A DNA stretch of 64,000 nt from Atopsyche davidsoni (GCA_022113835.1 JAILWY010000009.1:1897501-1961500), one strand, 5' to 3'; positions 12,301 through 27,300 are shown, counted from the first letter of the stretch. Translations and numbers: made by a program. Notes: generated from the letters alone by a model not told the origin.

Positions 12301-15300
12301 AAACTTTAAAACTTTTGCAGACACCTCTCAGACTAAAAATATTTTAGCTACTCTGAACCTATCAATATTACATTCTATACATAAAGTTCACCGAAAGAAT
12401 ATATAAATCGGAATTCAGTGAATCGTAATTTTAGGGAGGTAAATAAAATATTATTTACGTATCTCTATCTTACATAATTCTCAATCCACATAAAAAATGA
12501 GTAAAAAAATCAACGAAGCGAGTAATAAATTTATAAAAATATCTTATCACTATTTGGGTATAAAAATTATGTTTTATATATTTTTTGGGTAATTTAAATT
12601 ATTTTTCTTTAAGAGTGTGCAGTTTTTACTTTTGGGATAAGAATGTTGAATGGAAATAGTTTAAAAGTATGTATAAAAATATATTATGTCATTGGTAAAT
12701 TAATATACGAATTGTTTTATGTGTGCCAGGCTTGATTTTAATCCACACCCCCTGGTGTTCATTAATCAATAATAAGAACGGATATTTTTATTGTATTCAC
12801 GTGTATTATAATTTTGGCATACACGACTAGTTGTAGGTTTGATGTATCAAAACAAAAAGGGAGAGTCTGCGATGAATTATGTATAACCTATTTGTTGAAA
12901 ACTAAGGGACCTTTTTAAAAATTTGCTCAGATTTAAAGACATTTTAGGATATAGAAATAATTTAATATTACTGTTTGGGGTTGTACGGTTTAGAAATAAT
13001 AAGAACGGATATTCACATGTATTATTATTTTGGAATACATACCTAGTAGTATAGTTGACGTGTCAAAACAAAAAGGGAGAGTCTGCGATGAATTATGTAT
13101 ACGCGGAATTTGAAATACTTATTTGTTGAAAACTATGATACCCTTGTAGGCACGAGTATGGGAGATTCAATTTGTTACGGGTGTGCGAAATACTCGTATT
13201 TGCCTGTTACAAACTTCTGAGCTGCCTCGAGACAGGCTGTGTTTATTCTGGAGATTGGCAGGACTGCTGTTGTCATTGTAAAAGTAAATTTATGCAAATC
13301 ATATCTCTATACTGAGCTAACACAAGTACGCGATACAGTCTTGGTTGGGGCAACACTTTGTCTTTATTTTATTTCGATTCACTTTTCACAGGCAGTGCAG
13401 AATATTTAGTTCGTTAAAAATTGTAAGATATGATTCGCTTTGGTTGAAGCTTTAAACATAACACGTTAAGTGGAAAATTTGGGTAAGATTATGTGGAAAC
13501 GTGTCTAAGCTGTTATATACAATATTTAACTCGTAAAAAAATAATATTGTATATTGTTTATAATGCAGTACGTGTCAATCGTACGCAGGCTTTCTGTAAC
13601 ATTCCTGTTTTAGAGACTTTTGTTGTATAAATCTCTTTACTTCACAAGCATGACGATTCGCAGGAAAATTTTGCAAGGGGCTCTTTTAAAGTTTTATTGT
13701 TCCCAGCTTCCGCGTTTGCTTGGCACGTGTCCTGAAAAGACCACAGGAAGCCAGGAGATTCTATCTACCCCTATTTGTAAGCTGAAAATTCAGCGGAGAA
13801 AACAATTATTTGACTCATGAAAAGTTCTTAACGTATTGAGTCTTCGTATAGCGTTAATTGTCTATATTTCTTATATATCGAAAGACTTTCATGACATTAT
13901 GAGAAAATAATAATTGAAATTTATTTATTGTATAAACGAGTAGTGATAAAGTGAAATTTTATATAATAGGATTTATTTGAACACCATCGACGATTTTTCT
14001 CGTCCTTACACTTGTAAATAAATTTCTCAAAAATATACTGTGCACGTAGTTATACTTTTTAATGATAAATGTAGATTTAATTTAGTTTAATTTAACTACA
14101 TGTATCGACGCACTATGTATGTATCGGGCACTTTGTATTATTCAACACACAACGCATTAGTTCATATATCAATGTACAAGGGTACTTCGTATTACTTACA
14201 GGTTAGTTCATGTATCAACATAAGTACTTCCTATTACTTATTAGTATTGTACCAAATCGCGGTATTCAAAGTTTTCAAGAAATTTCCGGATGAAGATGCC
14301 GAGAACTCGCCTCGGTAAACATCGGTAGTGGGCGTACTTGCGAAATTGTATATTGAGAGATGGAGAAGGAAATTTTGTCGATGGAAACCAATAAGTTCCG
14401 ACGGCGATATTCGAGAACGCGAATATACTTTATTCGGAGTTTGACGGCGGCCGATTGGTCCACTGGCGTTCGGGAATCCCCGAATTCTGCAGAGATGTGT
14501 CCCGACCCGGGAATAAAGAATATTGATGCTTCTTTATTTATTTGTGAAGCTCGAATTCAATTTCGGAAAAAGCGGCGAAAATGAATATGTTAAAATTCCG
14601 ACTTTATCTGGACAAAGGGAAGCGATCTTGTTTGTTCGCCCCCAGCTCACAAAGAGATCACTCGCATTAAATTTTATTTCTGTTACTTTACTTTTATTCA
14701 GTAAAAAAAAATTAATCATTGACATAACGCAAAAGTTTCCGTTATAATACTAATCATATTCAATTATTTATTTATTCAATAAAACACTTAACATCAACCG
14801 TCATCATAAAATGTTATTGAATGAACAGAGTAAAAATCAAACTCAAATAAATGGTTTTTGGTTTGAATTTGTTTTATGTCTATATTTAATTGTTGAATTG
14901 TATAAAACGAAGCAATATTGTAACTTATTTCATATGCACGGCGTAAATGTTCCAATTTCATTGAACATTATTACTCGTGAAAAGCAAGTCCGCCATATAC
15001 AATTAAAACAGTAAATTTCTTTAATTCAAGCTATTGACAGATAAAATTGGAAGTAATATGTTTCCATTTATTTTCAAAATCTCACCGTGCGGTATTAGAA
15101 TTGATTGGATAACTAAATTACTTAAAAATTAAAGCAAAGCAAATCAACAATGTTTAAATTTAAAAAAAAAGTTTTTTTAGAAATACAATCATTTGTAAAA
15201 ATATGTAATCGTATTCAAGTCATTTTATATTTTTAATAGCATTTATAAGAACTTTTTATCCTATGACAATACACACACATACACACATATATATGTGTCT

Positions 15301-18300
15301 GTTATGTTATTTAATTATTTAATTAAAGTTATGTTATTTAAAATATTAAAATGAAGTACCACCGAGTACTCTCTGTCAAAAACATTGAACTTCTTATTAA
15401 AATAGCTTGATATTGAATATGTATTAGTATTATCTATTTATTATTGGTTGTGAAGACCATCTCACAGAAAGTACGATTTTACCTATACAGGTTTAATTGA
15501 TTGATAATGATTAAGAACATCTTTTCAAATATTGAAATTCGATTAAAGAAACTCTTAGAAAAATATATCATCGTGATTTGTGCGGGATTCGATTGGTTAG
15601 CATAGTTGGTAATGCACCTGCCATGTAAGCGAGGGGATGTGGGTTCGAATCCCGCACAAATCACGATGATATATTTTTCTAAGAGTTTCTTTAATCGAAT
15701 TTCAATATTTGAAAAGATGTTCTTAATCATTATCAAGTATTATCTATGTTTATTATTATTTATGGATTTAAATTACTACTTTTGTATGATCACTTAACAC
15801 ATACGATTTTGATAGACCGCTGCCTGTAATTTAAAAAAAAAAACAGGTCGCCCGTAGTGATCAAAAGTTTGTCCCCTAAAATATATATACACATAGAAGA
15901 TGATGATGTCGGTGTACTCACCATTGTACTAACGAACCGCATCCATTAATCGATAATTTTTAACAATCATACTCTACACATGAACCAATGTGCCTAGGCC
16001 AACCAATATTTAGTGATTTGCAAGCACTGGATTATTTAATCAAAGGTTGGTTCGTAAGTACAATGTTCAGTACACCGGCCATGTAAGCCTGGGGATGTGG
16101 GTTCAAATCCTACACAAATCACGATGTTTTTTTTTCTAAGAGTTTTTTTAATCATCTTCTATGTGTGAACTTTGTGCCTAATCTTAAACCCGTAGTGGGT
16201 AATAAATACGCACTTGATTGACGTTCAATCCAAAAAAATTGACATACATATATATATATATTTTTTTTTATTATTTTTTTTATTTTTGCTTAGTTGAATT
16301 AATACTTCCGGTTGTCCAAGTGTTTCAGATTTCCGTTCACTTGTTGAGCGGGCACTCGGCCCCGCGCCATGACTAATTAAGCCCTACACGGACCGCCGCT
16401 GTCCATTACAGTAATTGGCCGCCCAGTGCCGTGCGCTGTGGGGGGGGCCGATGATTATTTCTTATCAATACAACAATACTATATAAGTTGCACAGAATAA
16501 ACACTCCGAACGTAAAACCTAGGAGTTAATTATTTGGAGGATTTGTCTAAAAGCGTTGAGTAGGGTGTCCAAACAGAGTATCGGGTATTTGTTAGTTCAG
16601 TAAAACAAAAACTACTAGTAATCAAGTATTTTTTTTATTGTTGATTATAAAAGTACAAAATGAAAAATTATTTCGAAAAATGATGCTATCCAAATAGTGA
16701 CCGTTACGCTGCTGACACTCTTCTAATCTGGAACGAAGATTGCTGATAACACGCTGACACATAGCCCTCGATATTGCTGCCATTTCTAACCTGATGTTTT
16801 GTTTCAATTCCTACTTTTTAGGTATCCCCATACGAAATAGTCGAGCGGGCTAGGTCGGGGCTTCTGGGAGGCCAGTTGACGTTACCTCTACGTGAAATGA
16901 CCTTATTAGGGAATAATTCGTTAACAGCTTCAATTGATTGATTGGATGTATGGCAAGTGTCGTTCTTGAGTTGAAACCTTGAAACTCCTGCAACTCTGGG
17001 CCCAAAATTTTTTGCAGCATATCGCAATAACGGTCACTATTCACATTCACCCGATACTCTTTTTGGACACCCTGTGTAAAAATTGATGGCTCGCGCTTCG
17101 AACTTGGAGTATTACAAACTCAACCAATCCCATTTATAAAAACCATTTTTATAATAAATATCACATTTCAATTAAAATTTTGAAATGTCTGAAGTCAAAA
17201 TCAATGATATTGAGTGTCGAATGTTTTGCAGGTGGGAATATTCATAGATTTTGAATAATAACCCGATACTGTTTCAGCTCAATTTATTTGTATATTTTCT
17301 AAATATAATATTGCTAAAATTGAATACACAAAGCGACTGAGAATTTACAATCAGATTTCATTATAGAATTTAACCATATAAAAAATAATAAACTATAAAA
17401 TGAATAGTTAGAAAGACTTCATTTTTAGTTGGGAAAGTCCACCCCTGCAGGTATTTGCATAAGCCGCCGAGCCTCGCCTGGAGCTTCCAAATTAAAACGA
17501 AAGCCTGCCAATAGTCGTCCAACGGGAAGGGATGGCAGTCATACTGAAGGGTGAAAAAAATCAGCAAAAAACTACTTCAATCTCGCGGCTCACTTGGTTT
17601 TAATATTTCGAGGCTGAAAAAATATTCATTTTACACATATATTACTATTTACTATTCAAAAACTTAAAAACACGTCTTACTTAAAATATTTTTATTTTTT
17701 TTTGCTCATATAATTTTTTTTTAGCATATCAACTGCGTCACAAAAAAACATTGCACAAATGGTGTTTCTAAAACGGCATCAGAATATAGACTGTATTAAA
17801 AGACGTATACAAGCAAAAATACAAGCATATCTGGGTCTAAATTTGATTGGCAGAAATTTTGCCGAAAGTCTTAAAACACAGCAATGAAATGATAAATTGA
17901 CGACAAAGCCTAGAAAAGCGTACTTCGGAGTAACCTAGAGAGTTGTAATGAAGCCTGCGGGAATATGTTCTCCCAGTTACTACGTTAAGTGTTGTTTATC
18001 TACTCAGTTAAAGCTCGGATCAGTTAATATGCAATAAACCACACCGCGTAATCGCTCTTTTGGCAGATTAATAAAATTTATCTTGTCATAGCACAAGGTG
18101 TTATGTTTTAATTTAATCATATTTTACAAGCTGTGGAGGAGCGAGACATAATGATATCATATTCTGTAATTACACAAATGAGAGTTCCCCTGCTTTTACC
18201 TGACGGATGGATAATGGATTACTGAAAACGTTCAAATTTAGTGTAATTAAGAAAACTTTCAAGCTGAATTTGTTAACCATTCAGTTAATAATCTGAAAAG

Positions 18301-21300
18301 CAGCTTTTGATTTAATTTATAATTTAATGTATTATTTTTTAATTCTAAAGTTTTTCTCATAAATGATGTTTACAAAGACATGTTATCAAATGCTTAAAAA
18401 ATGTAGCATTTGTGTAACTCGTAAAAAATATCTTTAATAATACTTAATACTAAAATTTAAGAATCAAATTGTTTAATGAATTTTCTCCCCGTATTTCATT
18501 GGAAAGAAATCACTTCTTATCGTTCAAAATTAATTATATTTTAAGCACCAATAAAAACAATAAAATAATAGTAAAAAATATATATGCAAAGATAAAGACT
18601 CCCTCTAAATTCTAAGAATGAATGTTTGATCTGATATTGTATATATTTCATAACAAATGTCTTTTTAATATTATTTTAAAAGTCTTATTTTTTTTAGACA
18701 CAGAGTGGAATCAGTTTCATAGAGCAGAATTTTTTTATTCACAATTAAATTTATAAACTGGTGTAAAAATAAAAGTATACATATTCTTCTTTGATATCTT
18801 AAAAGGTTTGTGTTGTTTTGAATCATACAAACTCTAATACAGTTTTTGACTCAAGCTTTTTCTAGAACTCGTCTCTCTTATCTTTCTTCAGTCATTGTCC
18901 ATTTTGGACCACAAAAGTGATAAGATTTTTCTGGCCCGGCGCATTTAGGCTTTCCTTGTGCCTTTCCGCTCTCCCGGGTCCTGTTCCAGACGTTTTGGGT
19001 CCATTTGGGTCCTCTATCTTACCGGCTTCTCCGCGCATTATCATCATCCCTTCATTGCTGAAATTATTATTTTGCTTTCAGCATTTTGTTCATCAAGATC
19101 GCTGACAAACGAAATGGAAAAATAAAAGAAAATGCGTCATAATATTTACTATCCCGTGATTACTGATTTAATTTGATATACTTCAAATTTGACATAATAT
19201 ATTAATTGTATAATAAAATTACAAGCAATTGTTTGTGAATTCTTTTGCCTTTAAAGGGCTTTTTCTGACTTTGGATGTGATTTACAAAAGGCATTGAATA
19301 TCTTCCCGTTATTTGTCTGAAGAAGTCATTGGAAGGTCAAAGAGCTCACAAATAAAAATGCATGTATAGTAATTTCATAGCCTGTTGATATTTGTTGTAC
19401 AGTATTTTCCATAGTTTTTTTTTACAAAAATGGCATTGTGTGGTTTATAAATGTTGGAACTTAAAAAATAAATAACAGACTTGGCTTGCTCTGAAATTAA
19501 TAAATTATTAACAAATAATAAATTAATTGATAAAGGCACTGGTTAACTTACCGAGAGATTTCTAGGTATTGGACTTTATCAATAAATTAGTCGTATTTTT
19601 TTACCTTTTACCAAATAAATAATAAACAACGCTATTATAAATTTTTGTTATGAAATTTTCCTATTAAATACAAACTTTACAAATATTACAATAATTGAAT
19701 CAGTATTTTTTTTGGAAAATTGGAAATAGCATTACAAAAATAATACAAATAGAAATTATAATACAATTTTTAGTTGGTACTGTTATTTATCCCATTTATT
19801 TTTAAATATTTTGCTTAGTATTTATGGCTGTAGGTATTTTGAGCTAGAATAGCATTATCTATTAATTCAGTTTGGAAAGAGCCATGAGTGTGTGTAAACT
19901 AGAAAAGCCTCAGAGCTTAGAGGCCTAGGCATCCTCATGCGTTTGTCAGACTTTAATTAAGGGCCTATCTTATCTTCAAGCTACCGACTAATGGAGAGCT
20001 GGCCACAACGTCGCATGACTTTGTATCTGAACCCATATCAGTGAGGAAAAGCCTTTATCGAAGGGATGTCACATAACGACAGTTGGGAGTTTTAACAAAG
20101 CACGCGTACATAGAGAATACTTGTCTACCAAACATTTGTGAAATATTCAGAAGTCTATGAAATAGACTGTTACTTTATTCAGTTAGTAAGCTGTAAGTTA
20201 AAAAACGAGATTGTTATTATTAATGTATCAGTATCAGATCTAAACACCAGTGCTTTGTAAGGAAAGAATTATATGCAAATGCTATTGGGCAGCAGCCAAT
20301 ACACAGGCTTTTCCCATCAATATAAAACTGCGATGTAGAAAGACACGAGGACCCACTATTTTTCCATTATAAAACCATGAACACTGGCAGGCACTTGATG
20401 ATGATGGAAATGTATCTTTGAAGAGAATCATGCATGCTATTATGTCTAACAATCAATTCTCCTCAAATACGATATCCACTGCAGGTTGGGTTGGGTTGGA
20501 ATTGCAATGCCAATCCTGATGGTTATTACTGGAGTATCAAGAGTTCCGACCGTAAAGCAAATACGTATGAGGCATTGCTTATAGCCCAATAATACAAGAG
20601 CTCGAGTGTGTGAGATTTAGTCACGTGTAATTTATTTGGTTGCGAATCATAACTAATTGTATGTAAGTCGGCTTGCTTGATATATTGGTATAATGTGACT
20701 AATTAAGAATGCAGATTTAGTCGCGTTTCTATGGGATACAGAGCACTAGTATTAATTTGATATATTTGATTATTCAAATATATGACAAAGTTGTTTATAT
20801 AATTACATACAATTGTAAATATCACCCAACAAATCATTTATAATTGATTAAGGTACTTTGTGCTGTCTTTGTGAATGAAATAACCGTAGTAGCAAAGATC
20901 TACGTCATAAAGTTATGAAATTCATTTTTAATGTATTTATATTTTCACAGAAGTTTTATTTAAAGTTTTCAGATATCTGGCTTGTGCGTTATTTATTTAA
21001 AAAAAGGACTACTGACGAGAACTTTTTTATCAAGACTTAAATATTTTTTGTTTATTTTGGCAAAAAAATAAATGTAAATATGTATGAGCTTAAATTTTTA
21101 TGTTTGAAAATTATTGTGAAAACACTATGGCGTCACGAACTTCCGCGGAAAACCGAGTGCATTTCAGAATTTCAGAGCTGGAATTGAATAAAGTTTGTGC
21201 ATGACCCAAATTAAAATATATTAAACTAAAATGTCTACTTTATTATTGCTCGACACGTATTCAAAATTATACCTGTCAATACAAACTTTTCATTATTTTA

Positions 21301-24300
21301 AATTTAAATAAAAACCACGGATTTAATATATTCAAGATTATTTTTGTAACAGTGAATACTTAGTTTGCATATAATAATATAAACGTTTTTTTTTTTAAAA
21401 ATGACGTTTTGATCGTAGCTTTTGGCAGCCAATGTTTTGAGTTAATTGGGTTTATTAGGTGTTGAGCTGCTTGATAATGATGTTTAAACAAAATCCCTGA
21501 AGATGTTTCCAGCACGGAGACCAAACAGTCAAATGAGTGAAAACCTCAAGTCGATAACACCCAAAAACCGAATCAACATAAGAAAAAGTAGCCTTTCATC
21601 ATTGAAATTTAAAGGTCTTCAAAATATATATATTGAAAAAAAATAGTTGTACTAAAAACCAAATCATAGTAGAGTACAGATGTTATTTATATCGTGCGGA
21701 ATTTCATTATTTAGTTTAATATATTATATTCAACTCTGCGATCAAAGCTCATATGTTTGGAATGTTATAATTAAACATTTTGTGATTCTGATTTGTCTCG
21801 GATTTCATTAGGTAATTCCGAAATGTATGATAGTATATAACTATAATCAAATGAGAAGGTTATAAAGGGAAAGCATTATAAATAAAAAAGAAGATTAAAG
21901 GTTATTCATTAATGAATATTTCTATAAGAAAACACATATTTTGTTATGATTTTGATTGGGTAAGGGAAGGTTTAATTACCTTAAATGATTTCGTGGTACA
22001 TTGTGGATGTCCTTGTAAACCATCTGCAGCCTCACTGTTTCAGAATGGCAATCGCTCTTAACTGTCCAGGCCTGCAAGGTCAAAAAACAATGCATTAAGA
22101 AAACATTCATTTAAAAACATGCCTACACACGCTGACAGCTGAACTGCGATTAGCAATTAGCGATCTCCTCTTTTGTGTTGTCTACTTGGGGCAGCCTAAA
22201 AAAAGGATTCTATTGGTTAATCACCGTTCAGATGAGTTATAACGTATGTAGACTCTTGAAAAAAATGCTAACTCATTAATAAATTGATAAAGTAATAATT
22301 GATGAGTAAGTAATTGATAAAGTTTTGGTTAAAACACGATAAAATATGACAAATGTAATAATAAAACATATGAAATTGAGAATGAGGTCATTAATTCAGT
22401 TGTCGAAAGCGTGTATTGAGTTTAAAATAACAGAGTTATTTTCATAACAATTAACATTAAATATAATTTCGATAAACAGGTCGGCACTAACTCATAGCAT
22501 TTAGTGAGATATTAAAAATCAATCAGAAGAATTTATACGCCATGTCTATACATATAGTCTTGTTTTTCACGAGAGTGTCTTGGGTTCATTTCTATTTCCT
22601 GAGTGGAAGGTAAGACGTCGTCAGCCCTCTCCATCAATCATGCCGGGCAGCCTGCGCCCCCAAGCCCTCGCGCCCCCACGCCCTCGCGCCCTGCCGAGCC
22701 CTGATAAGGAGAGCTCCTGGTCATCATAATTGGACTGGGGCTCGTGAAGCTCGCCGCTGTCTTTCAGGCGATACGATGGATTTATTGTTCTTGAGGCCGC
22801 CAATGGAGGCCAAATATCAATTTGAGATTGTTATTCTTATTACAGAACTTTGAGTGATCCATAAAATATAAAAATCCTACACCCACACGCACATAAACAC
22901 ACATACACACATATGTGTGTATATATATATATATTTTATCGTAAATACTACGTTATCTTAATCTTAATTACAAGATAATATAATATGTTTGTTCCACTTC
23001 CTCTGACAGAAACAATGGGAGCAGTAAACAATCATCATCGTTGTTTAAATAATCAACTATCACTCTCATTTATAAAACAATCACTCTCATCTAATAGCAC
23101 CTGTTATACTAACCTAAAACAGGTCATTTTCGTATACGTAGTCATAATTTACTGAAAATTGATTTTAAAAAAGCGCTGTGCCGCAAATTTTCTTACAAAA
23201 TACTTTTAATGTAATTAATATTAAAAAAATGTACTTACTCTCTTATATTTTATTTTCAAATAAAATGGTAAAAAGTCGCAAAAAAGCTTTTTGACTTAAA
23301 ATGTTTTTTGTTGTTTGAAAAACATTTTCTCTTGTTTAACAAAATACCTGTTATATGGTATTTACGATAAATACTCGAATGAAAATATTTTATTCAGGAA
23401 AAGCATCGAATAAAATAAAATTCCTTTAACAACGCAAGTCAGGACTCCATTATTTAACATCTATCGTTATTTCTTACAAACTTGGCGGGTGTTTGAAATA
23501 AAATACGAAAAATTGTATTTTATTCATTTTTCGTAAAAGCACTTTAAACTAATGACGTACACTTTTTTCTTTTATTTATTTTCTTTATATTTTTAAAGTT
23601 TTACCCTTTTTTATTTACACGTAATTATTAAAAAGTAATTTAAAATATCATAAAATAAAACTAAATATATTTTGTGTTTCAAATATCCAGATATTTGATG
23701 CTTCTGATTTTATATTACCAATTTTGGATCGGTATTGTGAATTTTGAAAAAGCATATATTTACAAGTATATGGTTTTATCTCTCTGGGGTATAGAACTGG
23801 ATATTGTTGTTTTTATTTGCAATTTCACTCACCCAAATTTATGTTTAAAAACACGACATGTTTGTGTTTTGTATTGGCAATATAAAAAAATAAAATTACT
23901 ACTCCCAACTGAAAGGTTTCTATGAAAAATGAATACAGAATGTTTGTCTGACTGAGAGTTTTTAAATTTTTAGTGAGTCTGCCTTGTGTTTAAAAAAAAA
24001 ATTGCTACAGAGGATTCTCATCTGTTTCAGCAACTCAGTATGCACTCATTGTCAGTAAAACAAGAGATATAAAATTTTTTCAATCTTGTTTTTATCAACA
24101 ACCAAGCTTTTAAATTTTATGAAATCATTCATTGATAAAATTAACTCAGAATTGTCATAAAAAAAATATTCGCTATACACGTAAAATATTTGAATAAAAT
24201 CTTATATTTTTTATTTATAAATATAAATAGAAGAAATAATATTTTTTTAACGAATTTTACACCAGAAATTTTAAGAATACGTAGATCTGGTACAAGTAGC

Positions 24301-27300
24301 AAGTTGTTTTTCCGGTGCTAGGGTTTCCTGTCACCCCCTGAAATCGTTTCCTCCACAGGTAGCTTGTTTGCGGCAATACTGAATAAAGCCTTAAGGCGCC
24401 GAACAAATGCTTTGTAAGTGGAAGCGTTTCGGAAAGACCTCCGTGAATAATATAGCAACATTTTTTCATATTTGTATGCATGACGGAAGTCGAAGATGAT
24501 TTTCAATATTTGATGGTAATTTAAAAGAGCATATTAATTTTAAAAAAAGCATATTGGCTGTGAGTTAACACACATTTTAATAGTAAGCGTTTATTCTTTT
24601 CAAAGTGTAGCGTAACAATAAAGTTGAAAGGCATACGTGTCCACAAATAAAAATAATTGTAATTTTACAGTCATTTGCGATTTGTGGGGGTTAACTATTG
24701 GTTATAATAATATAAAATCCCAGGTGTTGGTTCCCAAGTAAGTATAGTTTGTTTGGAGATCTCTGAATATTTTTCTGTATTGGAACAGAGCATGATATTT
24801 CAGGCAATAATACGGAGTGATAGTTTTCCGATATCTCGGCGGAAGTGCTACGTTAGTGCTACATTAGTGGATGTGGAGATTGATTAGGTGGACTTGGAAA
24901 AGAGCCTCATGTTTAATTCAATAGGATGAAAATATATTGGGTATATGTTACAATAAAATTACCATTAAGAAGTAGATATACGAATGTAAAATATATAAAA
25001 TCGTTTTTTTGTTCAGAAGAGAATCCCGGTTCGATTTCATCCTGACAGGTGAATTCCAAACCGATGTAAAAAAATATTACTTATGTTGACACAGGTTCTA
25101 AAAAAATATTTTAATCCAATCTTTTTTAAATAGTGAAAAAACCAGTGGAAAAAAATTCATCAAATAAATAAAATTAAAAATAATTATGATATACCTTATC
25201 ACTAAAACTTGTACTTACTCTTTCAAAATCATACATACTTAGCATACTTAGCATACATGCATTTAGTTTATGTAATATTTTTCATATATCCGTGATATAC
25301 TCATACACACACATCTAGTACATATGCCGATGTAATACTTATACATGCATATGACAATAAGATGAATATTTGCTTTCATTTTGTACCATCTGTTGGATGA
25401 AGGTGCGAAGTTCTGTAATGAATTTGGCCCTGAACTTTGAAGCAGAATAGCCCTTATTTTGCCACTGGACCTGCTAATTTAGCTACCATTGATGCAAAAG
25501 ATATACTGTTATTGTATAATCTTATTTTTCTTTTGAAATTTCCATTATAAATATTTTCTGGATATGACACTTTCACTGCACTGTTCTTTATTAGATGCAG
25601 TCTTTATCACGTTCAATTGTGCAATTCTTTTTGAATTACGTTTGCTGTGCGTAGACGGTGTTATTTTTTTAGGAGGCATGTTGAGTTACTAATGATGTGA
25701 TTAATAATTTCTAATGCAATTTCGATGAAAGAGTAAAGATGGTACTTGTGTCAAACTGACATAAACTGGAATTTTCTAAGAAGCATCAAAATTTGTTTTT
25801 TTTTTGTAAAAGTTCTAAATTTGAAATTCTCGAAATTCTTTGAAATATTGAAACTCGCTAAAGCATATTTTTGAGTTTTATTAAATTAGGCACATAACTG
25901 CGGAAAAACTTATATTCTATAAAGAACCAAAAAATGAAACATACATACACACACACACACAATGGATATTATTATAGTAGATACTTGAAAAAATATAGTT
26001 TTTTTTTTTTTTAATAATAATAATAGTTTTACGTGAATCACTACTTTTTCATGTCGTTGAATACACTTGAGCAATCCGTAATTCACCAGGCATACGAGGG
26101 TCTCTTTTGCTTTCAGGCAGATGGTGGCACTATTGGCGCGACTAAAATCAGCGTTGCATCTTTTAAGATATTCTATAGAGAACCAAAAAAATGAAACATA
26201 CACACAATGGCTATTATTATAGTAGATAATAATAGTTGAAGAGTGACCTGCTTGTCCCTGTCGTAGCACTGTGCGGCGGGGGGCGCGGCTGCCAAGGGTC
26301 CCGCGGCGCTCCCGCCGCTCGCCACCGCCACCTCGCACACTGTGCGGGCCATCTGCATCTCCACCTGCACTCGCACCATGCCCTGCAACACCATGCAAAC
26401 AGTGAAATTAAAAAAAAAACACACTAAAAACCTCCATTCGCCTATAAGAGACCCATACAAAAATAATCAATATTTTTGACATACAGTACTTGGCGGAATT
26501 CCATTTTAATATTTTAAATAAAACACTCGAGTGATTTTTCCACATGTTAATTTTAAGTAAATAAAATTAACATGTGGAAAAATCACTCGAGTATTCCATT
26601 AAAAAAAAAACAACAAAGACAACATACGCGTTATTTTTTTACAAACCTTAACTTTTTTACAAACAAAAATCCAAAGTTGAAATGGGTACTGTGTGTAAAT
26701 TTTTTACACAAATTCAATAATATCTATGTACGATACCACCTAAACGTCTCCTCACAATACCCACAACCTCTGCGCAGAATTATAAGATAACCACACACCG
26801 TATTATAAACATAGTCTTAGGGACTATTGTAAATTAATATATCCCTCTACCTTGCTTATTACTAATTAACGAATATATTTTATTTTATCATTTGAACAAA
26901 CCAGTATCATAATCAGGCATGAAATCGGAGTAACTATTCGATATCAGTAAGACAGATTGGGTACACGTAACTATTATACAACTCGTTTAAACTTTGAGGT
27001 TCGGTCTACAGAGCTGCAAATAAGCAATTTAATTGCATTTCCATTATTACTCGAGCCAGATTAAACATTCAACCTCAGAATGCATTCTGCCGAGAGTTCA
27101 CAGCTGTATAAATAATTCTGAGCCAAAGAGACAGGTAATCGACCGTCTGATTACTCGATCCCCACACTCAGGCATAATTAGAAGTGAGATTGAGATGTTT
27201 TCTAGTACATATAAACCTCGGATAGCGAGTAACTCGTTTTTTAATCAATTGAAATTCTATATACGAGCTATGTGACCAATATCGATAAGAAAATCCTCAA

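Larger units (their letters stand above)
3319..21979 (-). other. Intron between exons 4 and 5 (18.7 kb)
   Basis: Contains most of the mobile elements annotated between 5.2 and 21.6 kb. The stretches 3.3-5.2, 5.8-8.9, 11.5-12.7, 14.1-15.5 and 17.1-21.4 kb are AT-rich single-copy or unrecognised DNA. Scattered GC-rich islands of 100-200 bp occur at about 5830-6060, 7030-7130, 17420-17540 and 18930-19050; none shows exon-like phase fitting the host gene. Exons 4 and 5 join directly in phase, so no intervening exon is required. Confidence 0.6.

Noticed and set aside
17420..17545. Exon-like GC-rich patch on the minus strand with CCCTTCAG acceptor (YDCHPFPLDDYWQAF frame)
   Set aside because: Exons 4 and 5 already join in exact phase with a sensible protein. 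The patch has no good donor and adds nothing MATH-like.
22621..22803. Minus-strand frame with Arg/Gly-rich product
   Set aside because: Driven by a short CCCTCGCG-type repeat; no phase-compatible splice sites between exons 3 and 4.
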